DNA of 51,178 nucleotides from assembly GCA_001179505.1 (NCBI GenBank), contig CDMY01000513.1:1-51178 (forward strand). The letters are read 5' to 3'. The position numbers were made by a program, and so were the translations under genes. Below are positions 9,821-21,745 of the stretch, piece by piece (position 1 is the first letter of the stretch; every line of letters starts with the position of its first letter). The DNA comes from Vitrella brassicaformis (lineage: Eukaryota > Sar > Vitrellaceae). Below the pieces are notes generated by a model, which saw only the letters and a program-made list of their open reading frames with translations, was not told the origin of the DNA and searched no databases.

Positions 9821-12800
9821 TTACGTCCTCTGCAAGCTTTGTATGTTGGCGCGGCACACGGGGCACTGAGGGCTCGCCGCACTCATCAGACTGTTCGCAC
9901 ACCTGAACACACAACACACAAGCACACACAACAAAGCATAAGATGCCCGCTCCTCCCCCGTGCTACGTAGCACCCAGGACCTCACTCACTCGGTGCAAGC
10001 GATACGGTGTCCGCAAGGCACGAAGGTCTGCGACATTGGTCGGTCGCTATCCATGCATATGCCGCACGCCGTCCCAGGCCGCTGCAGGCTCCTCTGCAGC
10101 GCACGAAGCGAACACGACTGCAGCCGCTCCCATAGAGATTCCATCTCATGCGACCTGCATGAATGTCACAGACGCACAGATACACAGACAGCCGTGTGGG
10201 GGAGAGAATATGCCGACGGGCAGCTGCTCACCGTTGTGCGTGGATTTGTTTGGCCATCTTAGCGTCCCTCTCGCCCGCCAGCAGCTGCCCCAGGAGCTGC
10301 GATGACAGCTGGTCGTCAGACATATCACTAAACTGCCTGCAACACACGCATCCATCCACACCACACAGACATTTGACATACGGATGGGCCCATGGATCAA
10401 GGCGTGTGTGTACCTGAGTCGGTCGGCATCGACGTCGGGCGGCATGGTCATCTGGTCTGCCCGCGTGTGGGCCTCCGCCACACGCTGCTGGGCCTGCTCT
10501 TGGGTCTCGGCGACACGCTGCTCCGCCTGCACCAGGTCCAGCTGCAGCTGCTGCAGCTGCAATACCATCGCCTCGTGACCACCCTCCAGCTCCCGAATCC
10601 TGCATCCATCCATCCATCCATTCATCCACACGACACACCACACACCAACAGGTGGCTGTTTCCGTGGAAAACCACCCACCACGCACCGTTCCTGCGACAA
10701 CGAGTTTTCGGCGGCCTCTGCGGTCTTCTCCTTGAGCATGGTCTTGGTCTGCGTAAGCTCTGCCCGCAGCTCCTTCAGTTTGGCGTCTTTCTCGCCCCGC
10801 AGCTTGCGCATGTCCTCCTGCAGCTTCTTGATCTGCGCATCCTTCTGAGAGGCCATGGTTGACATGCTGAGCGCACAGAGGAGAGAGATATAAGGGAGAC
10901 GTGGATGGGATGGCACTCGACTGCGCGGGTACTGTGCTGACCTCTTTTTCTCCTCGTCCAGTTCGGTCTCCATCTTGGCCTTGTGGGCGTTGAGCTGCTT
11001 CTCCTTGTTCCTGAGGCTCTCCTCCAGCTCAGCTACCGCCCTCTCGCGGGCCCTGCTGTCCGTGTCCCTCTTGCGCAGCGCTGCCATCTCCTCGTCTCGC
11101 TGTGAGATTGCCTTGGACTGCTTGCTCACCCGATCCTCCCACCTAAGCACACAGGAGAGGTGTGTCAATGGGTGTGGATGGACGGCGTCGTTTCGTCTAT
11201 CAGACGCACACCGTTGTCTGTCGGCGTCTCTCTCCTCTTTGGTCTTCCTCAGTGAGTCCTCCAGGCTCTTCTTTTGCTCGCGGAGGCTCTTGAGCTCCTT
11301 CCTGACCACCAAACAGTCACCCATTCCTGTGTGGCCCACTCTGGTTTGTGCCGCTCCAGCCAGCTCACCGCTGCCTGTCGATGACGCCGCTGTGTGCGTC
11401 GATCTCATCGCGCATCCTCTTCATGTCCACCTGACTCGACCGACAGTTGTTCTCCAGCTCCACCATCTTGCTCTTGTCGATGTGGTGCCGCTGTTGCAGT
11501 GCCGCCAGGGTGCTCTCAGCCTCGGCTGCCCTCTCCTCCAGCGTCGCTATCTGCTGCTTCAGCTGCTCGGCCAGCGGGCACTTTCCGGCTGAAGAGATGT
11601 CAGCTAAAGGGTCAGCAGAGCCGATGGGATTGACGATCTGCGGCTGCTCTGACCCCTCCGTGCCGTCACAGGCCGACTCGCCGCCCTCACTGTGGTCGGG
11701 GCTCATGGGCCCGTCGTCATCCTCATCAGCTGACGGCTGCTCGCTGCCCGACGGATCGACCAAGGGCTCCATTAGATCGGGAGGAAGAACCAAGACGTCG
11801 CCGAAAGCCAAGACCTCCACCTCATCCATCAGCCGGTGGCCTTGAAAAACGATGCAGGAGGGGGAGGGGGAGGGTGGGCCGGATGGTGTCTGCAGAAGGG
11901 GTGGGGGACAGGCATCACCGCCACAACCACCACCACCACCACCATTGCTGGGGGGTGCATCGGCCGATGGGGGCAGTGCGTCCAGACCGGGTGCAACAAG
12001 CTCCTCAGGGGTCGCGAGATCCAGCTCACCACACACACCGGCATCAAACGCATCAGCCGCATCAGGCGGCTGGTCGGCTTGGTGAGAGGGTGCAGCAATC
12101 TGCTCTGCAGCAGGTGCAGGGGTGGCCGGCCAGCGAGTCGGCGATGGGTCCGCAGATGCAGCCCTCTTGGCTCCAGTGGCCTTCTGCCGCGGCCGCTTCT
12201 TCTTGGCCTTCTTGCTCTCTGCCGGCGGTGGCTGCTGGTGCTTCTGTTGCTGCCACTGCAGCTCGGCCATGACCTCATCGCCCGGTAGCTGCACGCCGAG
12301 CGCCTGCCTGGCCTCTCTCCCCCTCGCCTCCGCCCTCATGATGGCCTCACGGCTCTCTTCACCGTCAGCCTCCCCCCTTGGCTCAGCCGGGGCCGGACAC
12401 TCTTCTATCCTTTGCCGGTGCGCCTTCTGCTTCTTCTGTCTGTCGAGTTTCTCGCGGAGCCGCCTGCGGGTCTCGTCTTGACGGCGTAAGCATCCCATCT
12501 CGTCCGGATAAGCACCCTCGTAGAGGACAGCGGCCACTGCAGCCGGACCGGACGCATCGGCGGCAGGCTCAGAGGCTGGCAACACACATTTGTGCACAGA
12601 TGGACAGATACACACACGAGATGAGACCCTGCCACACGTGTGTGGATGTGGTGTAGTACGTGTGTTTGGTTGGTCATTGTCTGCGCGTGAGTTGGCAGGA
12701 GGAGCGTTGAAGCTGATGGGAGGGTCCGGCTCCGTCGGGTGTCCTGAATGTGAAAGGGGAAAGACGCCATCTGTGCACTGCGGTGGTGTGGTTCCCGTCT

Positions 12801-15800
12801 GACACATCTCACTCTTGCCTCTGCACCCACCGAGCTTCGCTGCCAGACTCGCCATGGACTTGCTTGCCTCGCGCAGAAGAGAAAAACACTCCTCTGGCCG
12901 GGGGAAGGCCTCAAACATGCGCCCTGCCTCGCATATGCACTTGCCGAAGAAGTCCAAGTCCACTGGCACAAAGGGCGGCTTGGCTGATGCCGTACAGCCG
13001 ATGTGCAGCCCCTTGGTCGTCTTGAGCAGCTCTAGAAGAGTCGGGGCCTTGTCGATGAAGGCCAGGTGCCACTTGTAGGGGTAGAGGGATGAGAATGACG
13101 TCCGCAAAGCCGCCATCAGATTGCTTGACACCTCCTCGACGGCTTCCGAGAGGTCCCGGACAGCCCGGTCGTCGGTTGGGGGTATGTGGCGATAGCACTG
13201 CCTCAGAGCGCGCTCTATGTCTCGACGAGCTGTGCATCCACGATAGCAGGGACCTGCAAGCGCAGCACATTGGGATATGTGCACCCACCGCACTCTTCTT
13301 TGTCCGCGATCAGTGGATACATACAACTAAACACTTACTTGTGGAGACGACCGTCTTGGCGTAGCCGTGCTGTACGTTGATGGCCTCGATGGTTCGGAAG
13401 AGCTCCACCCACGAGCTCCCCTCATCCGCTAAATTGACCCCTAAATTACATACACCACCAGTGAGTCCCTCACTTAGTCGCATGCACCCACCCACCCATC
13501 CGCCCACGCACCCACCCACCCCTCAGATCGATGTGGAGTGCAGGCGTCCGTCTGGCCTCATCCTCTCGCTGACGCAGCGCCTCACTCCATCGGCTTCTTC
13601 TCCTCTCTCTGAGGACGGCTGCAACCGCAGCCGACGGGATGCCAGGGCGTGGTCCGTGGCCCACTGGCTGCGGCAGGGGCGTCTCGTAGTCTGCTGCTGC
13701 CCACTGCGCCTCCTTCTGTCGCCTCGTCTCCTGCAGCACCGCCTCCCTCCTCTCGTGTGCCCTCTTGTGCGCATCGAACACCATGTTTGCGAAAACCGAG
13801 CTCTTGAGGAAGGCGACCGATTCGGCACCTCCCTGACACCACACACACACACACACACACGTATACTACATACAGAGGAGACCGAGTCTGCCGATGAGCC
13901 GGTGTGCGACAGACCCAAGAACTGAAGCGGAGCTCTTCGATCGAGAGCTCGGGATTGGTGAGCGCCCAAGCGATCATGCTGCTGCTCCAGTAAGCGAAGG
14001 CAAGGCACCTGTGCATATTAATATCGGACAGATCGACAGGGCCCAACATTGATGGTGCCAGCGAAGAGCCGATCACTTCACTCACTTTAGCTCCTTCTTG
14101 TGAGGGTTGCGGTCCATGCTGCTGGCCAGCGCATCAGTGAAGCTGCTCAGGCGAGAGAGAGAAGCATACCGCGGTTGCGTATGTGGCACGAAGCACTGTG
14201 CTTACCGGGAGACGCTCTCTCCGTCTCGATTGACCAGCAGCGACAGGTCGATCTCGCGAGATCTCACCTCAGCAAAGGACTCGCCGATGGCCTGAGGGAG
14301 GGACACACAAGCAACACTACAGAACAACGCCAAGGCGACACACACACACATTTCCGATGACTATTGCCTACCTGGAGCGTGTCGACACTGGCGTCCTCGT
14401 TGTTAAAGGGAAGGGACGGCTCGGCGAGATCCAGCACATCCATGGGACGGCTGCCGAGGCTCTGCACGCACCAACGGATTCATGTGCTTCAGAGCCGTTG
14501 AGACGTCTGCCGTCTTACTTACCTTGACGACAGTTGCGACACTGCTGGTGCGTTCCAGCCAATCCAGACGCAGCACTCTGACGCAGGCACAGATATATCG
14601 CCGCAGTGGGGTTTCTTGCCGCACCCACCCACCAAGCACCGACTGACCTGAGGTTCCTGAACGGTCGGCCTTTTCTATCTTGGCTACTACTGAGGAGCGC
14701 GCCAAGGCGAACAGTGAAGGCCGGGGTCAGATTTGACCCCCTCAGGCTGAGATCCTCAAGACACCGCAGCTTGCCGATGGCGTCGGCGAACGCCACGCCC
14801 TTCTCGTCGGACACATCCTCCAGGCGCACGCCTGTAGGCAAACACACACACACGTATTCATTAGAGACCGGGGCCGATAAGAGGAGACGAGAGGACAGCA
14901 GAGGAGAGCAGAGCTGGCATCTACCAGTCAATGCGAGCCTCCGCAGCCTGTGTGTGTCCAGGATACAGCTGTAAATGACGCTCAACGACGCCTCGGTGAA
15001 GTCGATGTCGCCCGGAGGCACGTAGATGCTCACCGACAGCAGCTCATTATGAACGCTCCTGCCGTCGAAGACACACGCAGACGGACGGGCGGACGGACGG
15101 CGGACGGAGAGAAAGACGGTTCTCATCTTTGGGTGTCTGTCTGTCTGTCTCTGTCTGAAGGACCTGTCAGATAGAACGACATCACGTGTCCGCCCGATCA
15201 GAGTGTCATTCCTGAGCTGCGTCGCAAAGTGCGGCATCAGCACTTGCCGACCAGGCTCGCCAGCGACCTTGTTGACGGGACAGAGACTGACAGAGACCGA
15301 CAGCCAACACATCCATCCATCCATCCACCTTCGCAATGTCAGCTCACGTGTCGAATAGTGTGCGGCACGTCGAGGCCATCGCAGCCACCCGCATGGGAGT
15401 CATCCGATACTCACAGGCGTATATGTTTCTCAGCACCTCCCTGCAGCCTGTCTGCTTGTTGACGGCACCAAGGAGCTGCACAAACCCGTTCTGCAACCAC
15501 CACTCACACGGACACACACACAGACAGGACGGATGCATGGATGTGGCGAGTGATGTGACGGACTCACCGCGGCATTCTTCTGCTTGTGTCGGTCTTTCCA
15601 TCCGCTTTGGAGACGTCTGCGCGCCTTGTCGACCCTCCTCTCCTGAGGCATAACACCACAGATGCACATGGCTGGGCCATCTGTGCTCGCATCTGTGCTC
15701 GGCTGGCGGACTGGCTGACAGCTGACCTTCTCGACGTAGGGCGATACAAAGTCGGTGACGAAGGACTTTACTTTGGGGCTGAGGCCCAGATCAATCCACC

Positions 15801-17163
15801 CCATTCGCTCGCCCTCTGCTGTAGTCAGGAGCTCGAGGATGGGATCAAACTGCACATACAAAGGAAGACACAACCAACAGTCACACACTCATTCTTGCGG
15901 TCGCGTGGTGCTGCCTTTCTGACCTTGATCATCTTGGCAGCGATGGGGTTCAGCTGGCCGGGAGGCAGCTCCTGCTCACCGTGCCTGAACGAAAGAACGG
16001 TGACGCATGGATAGGGGGCCAATGACGCGTAGGTGGGTACCAGATGAGTCCTGTCAGTACGTCGATGACCGTCTCGGTTGCCTTGGCAATGTCGGGCCTC
16101 TCTAGCCGCCCGGCTGCCCAAGCCAGCCTCTCCAGAATCTTGCAGGCTCCCCACAGAAGCGCATCGCTACCGGCAACCTAGACGGACACAGCCCACACAC
16201 ATCGTCGATACGTCAGTCAGCAGCCATCCATCCATCCATCCATCCATTCATCCAAGCATGGCTTTGTGTCAGTCCTCTCTATCCTATGTGCGCTCACCCA
16301 CCCGTGCATCTTCGTCTACGGCTAAGATCATCTTGGTGCATTCACATATCGTGGCCGCGCTGAGGGGGTCACATTCACCGCCACACACCAGACGGCCGTC
16401 TTCGTCTGCGAGGACGTCACCCAGCAGGTCTATGAAGCCCACATCCCAAAGGCGATCGCCCTGCCCGGTCTCTGCAAATTCGGAACACACACACATACGC
16501 GTAGCCTACACGAATGTCTGTGTGTGTGCGTGAGAGGTGGCTGGCTGGCTGACCCTGGAATACGACGAGTATTGCGAGAGCACGCCGCAGCCTCAAGGGA
16601 CACATGTCGGCCGGTCTGTTCTTGATGACGGCAGCGGTGGCCGGCAGGACGGCGCTGCTCTGCGCCACAAGACGACAGGGGTCGGAGTGGAACACGGCAT
16701 CTGCGCAGCACACAGGGGGCGGGCATTGTGTACGCATCCGGGGCGTGCAGTGTGTACGCATCCTACTTGTCTTTGGATTCTCCACAGCCATGCCGAGGCA
16801 ATCGATGTTCTTGGCCCTAGTGGAGTCGTCCACGCTGCTATCGGCTACTTCATCAATGAGCCGCCCGATGACGGTGTCAGAATGCTTGCCAAACACAGTG
16901 GCCATCTGACCTGCGTAGATAGATGGGCAGCCACACACAGCAGCACAGACTCGAAGAAACAAACGGGTAAGAGAAAACCGACGTCGCGTACGTTCGTCAA
17001 CGAGATCTCTGCTAATGATGGCTTTTGCTCGTGGAAGGCTTGAAAGGAGGCTCTCGTAGTGCTCCTGCGTCGTCGCCCCGCGAAGGAGAGAGTCTTTGAT
17101 GAGTCGGCAGAGCTCCTCGTTGATCGACTGGCAGATCCCGCCGCCGCCACCACCTGACGCCAT
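9821..17163 (-). CDS. Giant RING-finger protein with LRR-like and coiled-coil regions
   Basis: Probable E3 ubiquitin ligase of roughly 1,700 residues. The start is MASGGGGGGICQSINEEL at 17163; the stop codon is at 9821-9823. The N-terminal third is helical, armadillo-like. Around 14,500-15,070 there are leucine-rich segments (RLRRLALT, LRCLEDLSLRGSNL, LRVLRLDWL). A charged helix follows near 13,500-13,860, then a segment with CYRHIPPTDD, a disordered Lys/Pro/Gly region (11,800-12,500), and a long coiled coil (10,400-11,580). Exons 10154-9990 and 9902-9821 encode the RING: CGIC, then FVPCGHRIACTEC, then CPVC, the C3HC4 pattern. About 30 exons join without a stop, but I did not sum every exon. 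Two introns (12744-12830 and 12576-12659) are in-frame and stop-free. It could be two adjacent genes; nothing in the sequence marks a boundary. The whole architecture is not one I recognise. RING call sure, single-gene call moderate. Confidence 0.72.
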
Positions 17164-17437
17164 TGCTATCTGCTGCTATGGTCCAATCTGCATCCACACA
17201 AACGTGCGAAGAAGATCATGGGCCCACGCGTGATCTGATGGGTTGTGCAGACCAATGCACTTACCACAAAGTGCACAGTTTCGGGGAATTTTGAACAAGA
17301 TTATTCATTGGCGGTCTACAGCACCCTAGTAGGCACCATCTAAGAAAGGAACGCCCTCCCCTCGACCGGGGTGCTAAGCTCGCAAATTTGAGGCTCCCTC
17401 AAACCGCTCTGCTGAGGTGTTCTCCTCGTCGCACCAG
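17164..17437. promoter_or_regulatory. Divergent spacer between RING and lipid-anchored protein genes
   Basis: This 274-bp region lies between two opposite start codons and is probably a shared promoter region. It is more AT-rich in the middle (GGGGAATTTTGAACAAG near 17282-17298) than the coding DNA around it. Confidence 0.4.
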
Positions 17438-19052
17438 ATGGGCGCAAGCAGCTCGACGAATCGTCAAGATCTCGGCTTCGTCTGCTGCGAATGCTTCACT
17501 CGAGATAAAGCCGCAGGACGAGAGCCCATCGGCGATGTTCAGGTGGCAGCTGACGGCCCATTTGCGGCCGCTGCGGTGCCCAGGAGGAGGGCGCACCGTC
17601 TGCAGGCCCGGCTGGTTGACTCGTCCCGGCTTGATCAGGAACTCGCGGCTTTATCGGCCTCTTCAGTCCGTGTGGTGACCATCACGCCAACACCGCCTTA
17701 CCTCTCCGCCTACTGTATCTATGCATCGCCGCGGTGGGATCTGCTGGCACTCGCGCGCCATGAGGACAGAGGCGGACGGCTGCTGTGGGATGCTCACGCG
17801 TTTGAGGTGTCGTCTGTCGAGGAGGCGGTGCAGCAGACACGTCGGGTCATCCAGGGGCTGGAGCTGCAGTGCCTCCTCTTCCAGCAGACTGCCGACCAGG
17901 ACACCGCCGGTGGTTTGTCGTCCGGTGGCAAGACGACCAACTGTCTGGTGATCCATCGATCTGCCGATCCCTCCTCCCCATCTCCCCCTCCCTGTTCGGT
18001 GTCACACCACCCCCTCCCCGCCCTCGCTACATCCCCCTCTGCCGCCAAGCACGAGTGGCAGACGTCGAGCACCGCAGACTACTGCGAGCACATCTCTCGC
18101 GCCCTCAACAGCTCTGCTGCCGCCAACTCGACAGTGGCGAGTGTTGCGTTGTGCCCCAACCCCGCTTTTGTGGACCAGCCGTCATGCGCCACGTCCCCCT
18201 CACCCAGGCTGACGGCTGACTATCCCCAGCGGCTGCTGTCCACCACGGCGAGTGACGCTTCCAGCGCAGCGTCGTCCCCATACCCTCCTGCAGCCGCCAG
18301 GGACCATCTGATCGTTATCCGGCGGCCTCTGACACCCGGCCCATCGCAAGGGAGACGCAGCTATGTGGCCCTGCCGTTCGACATGGGTGAGGTTGATTTG
18401 GATCGGCGTGACTGGGGCGACAGGGTGGGGTCGGCACTCATGCGGCGTGTCAAGAGGGGGGCAGAGGAGGATAGCAGCCCTGTGTTTCGGGATGGCCGTG
18501 GGGTCAACATGGCGGGCGAGACGGAGGGCAGCCACGAGCGGNNNNNNNNNNNNNNNNNNNNNNNNNNNNNNNNNNNNNNNNNNNNNNNNNNNNNNNNNNN
18601 NNNNNNNNNNNNNNNNNNNNNNNNNNNNNNNNNNNNNNNNNNNNNNNNNNNNNNNNNNNNNNNNNNNNNNNNNNNNNNNNNNNNNNNNNNNNNNNNNNNN
18701 NNNNNNNNNNNNNNNNNNNNNNNNNNNNNNNNNNNNNNNNNNNNNNNNNNNNNNNNNNNNNNNNNNNNNNNNNNNNNNNNNNNNNNNNNNNNNNNNNNNN
18801 NNNNNNNNNNNNNNNNNNNNNNNNNNNNNNNNNNNNNNNNNGGGTGGGTGGGTGGGTGGGGCAGGAGAAGAACAATGCTTCTCATTATTTGCTCACTAAG
18901 TGTTTCTGTGTTTGATGACTCTCCTTGTCAGGTTTGTTGGTCTGCTGCCGGTGTCAGTGAGCTCGACTGAGGATCCATGGGCGGCTCAGCGTGTGATGGT
19001 GGCGGTGTATGAGAGGGCCGCTGGAGCGCCGGCTGACGTACCGACGCCATAG
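17438..19052 (+). CDS. Hypothetical protein, probable N-myristoylated membrane anchor (interrupted by gap)
   Basis: The start at 17438 gives MGASSSTN, a classic N-myristoylation context (Gly2, Ser6), followed by a Cys-Cys pair in GFVCCECF that could be palmitoylated; this suggests peripheral attachment to a membrane. The first exon runs from the start into a 300-bp assembly gap (18542-18841) without a stop. It has a folded segment (residues ~40-150, with YCIYASPRWDLLALARHED) and a Ser/Pro-rich linker. The last exon, 18932-19052, encodes FVGLLPVSVSSTEDPWAAQR to the stop. The DNA after the gap (18842-18931) looks intronic, because it ends in CTTGTCAG. At least one intron and possibly coding sequence are hidden by the gap, so the total length is unknown. 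No family recognised. Confidence 0.6.
18542..18841. other. Assembly gap, 300 N
   Basis: Exactly 300 unknown bases, a round number that suggests an estimated or placeholder size. The right edge is a GGGT tetranucleotide repeat, which may explain why assembly failed here. Confidence 0.99.
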
Positions 19053-19620
19053 ACGGGGGTGTGTGCGTCCAAAGGCAGGCAAACCAAGCAGGATGATAGG
19101 TTTTTCCCAGTCTCTCGTCAGTCCAGAGCTCACTTTTTGCCCCATCTTTCTCTCGTATGTGTGCGTGTGCTGCCGTGGGTGCCTTTGCTGTTTGGTGACT
19201 GAGTTGCTGTCGCTCCATGCACGCAGCCAGGGACGGAATGGACGGATGGACGGAAGGATGGTCGCATCTGGCAGCGTTTTTGCATCCTCGTGTTTTGTGG
19301 TGCCTTGCCTGATGCCCTCCATTGCAATGCATGTCATGTATTCGACGACCTACTTGTACATACATACATATGATCATGGGTTGCCTCAAATGTGCTTTAG
19401 CAGCACGGAAAGGTCTCTCATGCATACAACAACCTCAGGACAAGAGCTGTATTTCCCCGAATGGACACTTGCCTGAGCAAGCCAACCTGGGCCACCTCAC
19501 TCTGTTTTGGCACTGGTCCGCCCGAGTGAGAGCACAGCCACACACTGCCAACAAATGCCCAAGAAGTCGAAGCCACGTCCCTGCCTTGTGTACGCGCGAC
19601 ACCCACAATCATCCCACAAT
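19053..19620. other. Convergent intergenic region, nothing recognised
   Basis: About 570 bp between the 3' ends of the lipid-anchored protein gene (+) and the plastid Rossmann protein gene (-). It contains a short GACGGATG-type repeat near 19238-19262 and a CATA repeat near 19359-19370. No supported frame. Confidence 0.55.
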
Positions 19621-21162
19621 CTATCTCTGCATCTGGGGCACCGCCCCCACTTGCTGCAGCAGCCTCGTGTGAATCGGGCACGGGTCAGCACGGCCGCCAT
19701 CCATCGCCTGCACACACCCCACAGAACAGACATACAGACAGATAAGGGCGGACAGACAAAACGGTGGCTTATCCATGTGCGTGTGTTAGACGCACCTGTT
19801 TGGATAGGTCCCAGAAGAATCCGTTGCGCCACTCAAACTCCTTGACGGCCGTGGGAAAGTGCGACACAGACCTGCAACCACGGAAAGGAGGCAGAGGCAG
19901 AGACAGGGGCGTGCCTTCATCGATGTGTGTGTGGTTGTGTCACTTCCTCACCTTGTGTATGAGCAGAGCCGCTCCACCATTCCATCCTGATTGACGACCG
20001 TCACACGGCAAGCACATGGATGGGCGTTGTGCCATGAAGCCTGCCTCTCTCTGGCCGGTTATGCGTGCGTACTTGGAATGTGATTCCGAGACCTTCGGAG
20101 GCCCTCTTGAGCTCCCCTATCAGCTCTGTCACCTCCTGCCTGAGGTCAGCAAGCACATTACCGCTGCATCTCTCCACACCCCCTGTGTGTGCGTGTTGGT
20201 TACCTGTGGCTCTGCTCCACTTCGCCCACGGTGACGCCATACTTGGTGCCGACGAGCATGAAAGCGGCGATCCAAATGAGCTTCTCGTACATGGATGCGC
20301 GGAAGACGGCCTTCTCCAGCACCTTGCAAGACAGCTGGCCGTTCCGCAGCAGGGCCGCAAAGTCATTGGCCCACTTGCCGTTGACGGCCGTGAGGCCCTC
20401 GGGATTGACATCCGTTTTGCCGTCGATCGGCGGCTCACCCAGCTTTGCGACCGCAAAGTAGATCAGGCCCATTGTGTTGTCCTGCACGCCAAGCCAACCA
20501 AAGCATCCAGTCAAGCAGATCCAGAGCCCAGAGCATTGTGTGTGAAGTCACTACAATCACCTGTAGGGCATAGCTCTGCAGAAAGGGCTCGAGCATGCCG
20601 TTCTGCAGGAAGACCAGATCCTCCCTCCGGCTCGCAGGCGTCTTGTCGATGATGCTCGCCAACGCGTCGTTGCGGGTGCACACCTGAGTGCGGTAAGGGA
20701 TGGAGGGAGGGAGCAACACCAGCAGGAACAGCGACAATAGATCATTCATTCGATGCGTAGCGGTCTCTCTCACATACATAGATGGGACCTTCCACGTCAG
20801 CCGGTATGGGATCGTCGCGGCCAACAAGAACGCCACTCCTCCCGCCAAGCTCCTGACATACACGCGCACACACAAACAGACACAGAGAGAGAGAGACCAC
20901 GGCAACACCCAGAATAACGCCTCACTCGCATGTCACCCATCCATCCCTCGTATCCTACGTATAAGAGTGAGCCAATCCGTCCCCTCCCAACAATGACATC
21001 GCGCCGCTGCACCATGCTCAGGGCCGGCCTCGCAGCTGCTGCCGATGAATGCAATCGCCTGTCCAGCACTCTCAGGCCTGAAGGAGGTGAGAAGGCGTTG
21101 ACTTGCACTCTCAGGATGAACGACGGCAGCACGGTCAAGACAGCCACCAGCGGTGCTGCCAT
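19621..21162 (-). CDS. Plastid-targeted Rossmann-fold NAD(P)-binding protein, ketopantoate-reductase-like
   Basis: Eight exons give 314 residues: 21162-20959, 20852-20778, 20683-20561, 20481-20204, 20139-20073, 19986-19952, 19871-19796, 19707-19621. The first ~23 residues form a signal peptide (MAAPLVAVLTVLPSFILRVQ) ending in NA-FSPPS. The Phe after the predicted cleavage point is typical of proteins sent into complex plastids; a Ser/Ala/Arg-rich transit segment follows. The dinucleotide-binding loop is GRGRIG at residues 59-64. Downstream motifs are EGPIYVCTRNDAL, EDLVFLQNGMLEP, and a helical C-terminal domain with FRASMYEKLIWIAAFMLVG and a basic tail. The pattern resembles 2-dehydropantoate reductase-like proteins, but substrate and reaction are unknown. 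It is tail to tail with the lipid-anchored protein gene. Confidence 0.8.
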
Positions 21163-21745
21163 CGTCCTTGAGCGACAACAGCAGCGGAACTCGGATCAGG
21201 ACGATGAGTGGAGAGATCTTTGTGAAGACTTGCAGGCTGCAGTTAAGCTTGACTCACTGCCCTGTCTGCCGTTAATTTCGGGGAAGATCTGCGAGCTTGG
21301 ATGAGTGGGTGAGCTGCATCTGTGAAGTGGCTGTCTGTCGCTCACGTGGTTCACGTCGCATGCAGAACGTTGCTAGGAGAAAAACTCAGTATCGCATCTC
21401 TCTCTCTCTCTCTCTCTCTAAAACCATCCTCCCGATCACTCAACACAGATGCAGGCAGAAGAAACTCACCCACACCGCTCTTCTGCTTCTGGCTGGCTCC
21501 ACCCCTTGGCCTCACTTCCAAGTGCCCCTTCCCCCCCGTGGTCTGGCCCTCATCGGATCGAAGAAGACCAGAGCGCGGACGTCAAGGAGTTCCTAGAAGA
21601 GAAGGCCAAAGGGAAGCCCGGCCGAACAGTGCCAAAACCGCGTATATGGTCCGTATTTACACCCTCTCCCCAACAGACTGTCTCCTTACAGGCACTCCTT
21701 CTCGCTGCCTGCCTGCCTCACCTCCCCCCTCCCCGTTGGATGGGA
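21163..21745. other. Intergenic stretch with one possible small plus-strand exon
   Basis: This region lies upstream of the Rossmann protein gene and downstream of the YGGT gene. It holds a CT run (about 21397-21419) and an acceptor-like CAACACAG followed at 21449 by an ATG-led plus-strand frame. Part of that frame (HRIEEDQSADVKEFLEEKA, then KPGRTVPKPRIW) has coding-like composition, up to a possible donor near 21650. I cannot identify it or complete a gene, so I leave it unnamed. Confidence 0.35.

Noticed and set aside
17417-17437. GTG-led extension upstream of MGASSS
   Set aside because: A eukaryotic start should be ATG, and the ATG at 17438 creates a myristoylation signal.
20930-21304. Plus frame opposite the Rossmann gene exon 1
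   Set aside because: It is antisense to the signal-peptide exon and has no recognisable motif; the minus-strand model is strongly supported.
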